Of a DNA stretch of 64,000 nt, positions 61,330 to 64,000 are shown piece by piece; within the stretch, counting starts at the first letter, position 1; every line of letters begins with the position of its first letter. The DNA is from Carposina sasakii. Its lineage: Eukaryota; Arthropoda; Insecta; Lepidoptera; Carposinidae. Position numbers and translations under genes: made by a program. The stretch spans positions 4,588,001-4,652,000 of the forward strand of contig CP053175.1 in assembly GCA_014607495.2 (NCBI GenBank), given 5' to 3'. The notes beneath the pieces are model-generated. The model was not told the DNA's origin and ran no database searches. It saw only the letters and a list, made by a program, of their open reading frames with translations.

Positions 61330-62031
61330 ACAGTCATTAAAACGTATCAACAGCATTCTAAAACATTTTTTCATCAATACAGATTATCTACTTTTAAATA
61401 TAATCCACCTACCTATTAAGTATCATGAATGTGTTGCAATAGAAAATTTATATTCGGATACCAAAAAAAATATTTAAAAAATAGAGTAAATATTTACAGC
61501 ACTTTCTTGGTTATAAAATATCTAAAAGTATTTTATAAACCTTCACTTAAATAAACCTTTGGATTTAAAGTCAGTCGGAAAACAACATGTCCCCTGTATG
61601 TGATTTGATGACATTTTTCAAGACTCATTTATTTTATGGTCAGCCCACTATCCTATGTCAGATTTTTTTTAAAGCTTCTACTGGTAAACATACTTAATAT
61701 TATCTCCATGAATAACATTGTCCAACCCTCAGCATGATTTATGAATAGGGGATGACCGGGTGGAAACTTGTACGGTTATTTACCCGAACTGGCCCAAAGG
61801 GAGGATCCTAATTGATTTGCTTTGGTAATAAGCGTATTTTTTTTGTATTTTGGCGATCAGATTTGTAAAAAACAAATGCCGAATTTCGCCAGTCATAGAG
61901 GCTTTTTACGCAAAATCGGTCAGTAAGCCCGCTTTTGCACAGGTTTGTGAAGAAGACGGTATGAAGGTGCAAAAACTACATGTTGCATCTATGTTGAGAA
62001 CAGTTTTTGTCCGGTGTATAGGTTCGTCCAG
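61330..62031. other. No recognised feature
   Basis: Unique-looking. An open frame starting at 61850 runs into the following repeats. Confidence 0.4.
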
Positions 62032-62094
62032 GGCTTCCCTAGAATATATCAGCTGCATCTCCTTCCGTGCATGTTGTAAGGGTCGACTTAAGAA
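62032..62094 (+). repeat. Family G fragment interrupted by family F
   Basis: CCTAGAATATATCAGCTGCA, TCTCCTTCCGTGCATGTTGT and AAGGGTCGACTTAAG, then an abrupt change to F. Confidence 0.75.
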
Positions 62095-62405
62095 GTCAAT
62101 ACCTGGGAAGTGTCTGGTTCCCAAGCTATTAGGGTCCAAAGTTGAGTAAATAGACTGCGTTTTTCTGCGTAAATGCACATTGACGCGCGTAGCAAGATTT
62201 TTTCAAGAGAAATAATTAATATCTGTCTATGAAAAAAATATCATAAACACTGGACACTATAAATTTCACCCGATCAAATAATTATATGTATTTTTTTTAT
62301 TTACATCGTTTCCCAGCATTAATTTTGGCATAAACTTACTTTATTTGATGTATAGAGTACGTACGTGCCCTTCATTAGCAAAACAATAAACGAAAAAACA
62401 TCCTG
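62095..62405 (-). mobile_element. Family F MITE, minus orientation
   Basis: CCTGGGAAGTGTCTGGTTCC, GAGTAAATAGACTGCGTTTT, TTGACGCGCGTAGCAAGATT, TTTCACCCGATCAAATAATT and ACGAAAAAACATCCTGTATA. The last is the complement of the full F 5' end, showing that intact F begins TACAGGATGTTTTTTCG. Confidence 0.8.
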
Positions 62406-63643
62406 TATAGGTACACTTATTTATCATTAAGAAAAGTAAGTTTAGTTATGTATTTTTTGACATAAAAACTATCTGTAAATCTATCTGTTGTAACATAACA
62501 TAAATATTATGTGAGCTAGTAAATATGTAGTAGATAAAACACATACAATAACATATCATTAATCTAAATTACTACAAAGATAATGTACTTATAATCGTCT
62601 TTGATTACTAGTTAGCACAGTTAACATTATGACAATTTTTCATGAAATTAATGGTAAGTAGGTAATGTTGACCATTATTGATCATTATTAAAGAATATTG
62701 CCGCATCCATTTTGATAGTTACATTAATCAAATGAAGACTGTCAATAAATAAAACTACTACTAGTAAAGACAGAGTTGCTTTAATCTTAAGTGTAAAATG
62801 ACATTTTATTTTTAAAAAAGACACAAGCATGAAAAGGCCATGTGTTTCGACCAAAGATTACTTCTACCTTCAATCCCTCCTTTAGAACGTTTATCAAATT
62901 CCAATTAAAATAGTCATTTCCAAAACCACGTAAAGTACAAACCCGCGAGGAACAATTCCTTTCTTACGGTTATAGGCCAATATACCACAAACCATAGAAG
63001 GTAATACCCATTACCTTTTACGTTCTGTGGACAGAAGTAGGTACCAAAAATAGCCACACGAGGTCGTCCCGAGCTATCATTTATTTATGACCCCTATACA
63101 GTGTGTCAACGGTCGATATCGTAACCAGGTTAATAGAGGCTGTATTATACAGCTTTCAGCTTTATTGCGGTCATATAAGAGTTTCGGAGTTCACCTGTGT
63201 CGGTTTTGCTGGGGTGACTGCAATGTTACTACGAAGAGCTGGCGTTTTGGTATTGTTATAGGACTTTATGGCATGTGTGTTGAAGTATTATTCATTGGTG
63301 ACTGTATTTGAAGGAAAAAAGTATCTATATGAAAAACTATTATTGATTTGATGTGAAAGTAAGTCAAAAAGTAGTCTTAAGTGTAAAAGTAGTCTTTTGG
63401 AATTCGTTTTGCGGATACTTGGATAGATAGATAATTATGTATTGTTATACAAATTTTACAAATATAGGAGAGCTCAATGCCTTCACTACCAGCTAATCTG
63501 GTTATGTAAGAAAATATTATTTGCTTACTTGGAAATGCGATTACTATGATACTATCTGAACACGACAATTTTTGTAGGAACCTTATCTACACCTAATCTA
63601 GCGCCTACCTACTGACAGACAATTTTACAATAGTTGAGCACTA
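62406..63643. other. 1.2-kb stretch, no recognised feature
   Basis: The stretch 63087-63311 has a plus-strand open frame of 74 codons in slightly GC-richer DNA, with no known motif. The rest looks unique. Confidence 0.4.
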
Positions 63644-63652
63644 ATTTTATAT

Positions 63653-63906
63653 CATCATCATCATCAGCCCGTTGCAGTCCACTGCTGGACTTTCCCAGGG
63701 CACGCCACAAGACTGGCATGGGGGTTATTTGCCCATAGTCACCACGCTGGGCAGGTGGGTTGGTGACTGCAGTTTGTATTTTGGACTATGTTGTCAACAC
63801 GGGAGGCGCTGCTGCCCACCTTCCGGAAACCTTTAATCGCCTCGTACGATACCCACGGTTAGACATGGGGTGGTACGAATTCTACTCTGCCAGCACCACG
63901 CATCAT
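63653..63906 (-). mobile_element. Family D retroposon with 9-bp target duplication
   Basis: CATCATCATCAGCCCGTTGC to CTCTGCCAGCACCACGC on the plus strand. ATTTTATAT flanks both ends (63644-63652 and 63907-63915). A small deletion removed part of the TGGACGTAGGCCTCCC block. Confidence 0.87.
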
Positions 63907-64000
63907 ATTTTATATATATTTAATCTTCAGCAATACTAATTTCGACTTAAGTGCCATGAAGAACATACATGACAAATTTCGCAATTTTTTGTCAATCGAT

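Overview
Origin and character. The window looks like nuclear DNA of a moth or butterfly (Lepidoptera). It is AT-rich, almost free of host genes, and packed with short, nested transposon remnants of kinds typical of lepidopteran genomes: tRNA-derived SINEs, RTE-type LINE 3' ends with (TGA)n tails, and small TIR elements. No bacterial, viral, rRNA or CRISPR features were seen. The only convincing host coding sequence is one minus-strand exon with an IQ calmodulin-binding motif (21768-21955), resembling the GAP-43/neuromodulin-like insect gene igloo. Much of the window may therefore be intron or flank of that gene. Two weaker host candidates are a possible promoter/first exon at 59421-59517 and an unrecognised ORF at 60487-60930.

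Repeat families, defined here by my own letters. A: element carrying a tRNA-like block near its 3' end. B and I: tRNA-derived SINEs. C: ~261 bp retroposon. D: ~260 bp retroposon sharing its 3' end with RTE LINEs. E: RTE LINE 3' end. F and K: mariner-like MITEs. G: very abundant repeat recognised by CAGCTGCATCTCCTTCCGTG. H: repeat containing GTCCGCGTGGACT, with ends facing either way. J: repeat containing GAGGGTGTAGGGCCCGG. M: 1.5 kb element with 14-bp TIRs. Further TIR elements are described singly. Plus sense for G is the strand reading CAGCTGCATCTCC; for D and E it is the LINE coding strand; for H the strand reading CTAGTGGACGCCC; for C the strand reading CTGGGAGTGAAAA.

Layout. 1-20 kb is a mosaic of nested repeats, including a GC-rich MITE inside G, a foldback built on CATTTCATGAAATG, element M and a perfect 33-bp hairpin. 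20-33 kb has the IQ exon, LINE fragments and two small hAT-type elements. 34.5-46.5 kb is the most striking part: two giant palindromes side by side, 8.0 kb (34556-42570) and 3.9 kb (42590-46478), only 19 bp apart. The larger has arms of about 4 kb that share at least eight repeat insertions but have since gained arm-specific indels. The smaller is nearly perfect with an 8-bp spacer. 46.7-47.7 kb holds a 5'-truncated LINE with an open reverse-transcriptase C-terminus. 51.8-52.6 kb holds an internally deleted hAT transposon with intact TIRs, a perfect 8-bp target duplication and the first transposase exon. 54-64 kb has more MITEs, a tandemly duplicated repeat, a G-rich tract beside a CRE site, and long unique stretches.

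How it works together. There is no operon or pathway. The functional logic visible is that of transposition: LINE 3' ends shared with SINEs, target duplications, nested insertions and inverted duplication. If transcribed, the two palindromes would make kilobase-long hairpin RNA, a natural source of small RNAs. All identities are from reading alone; no alignment or database search was run.
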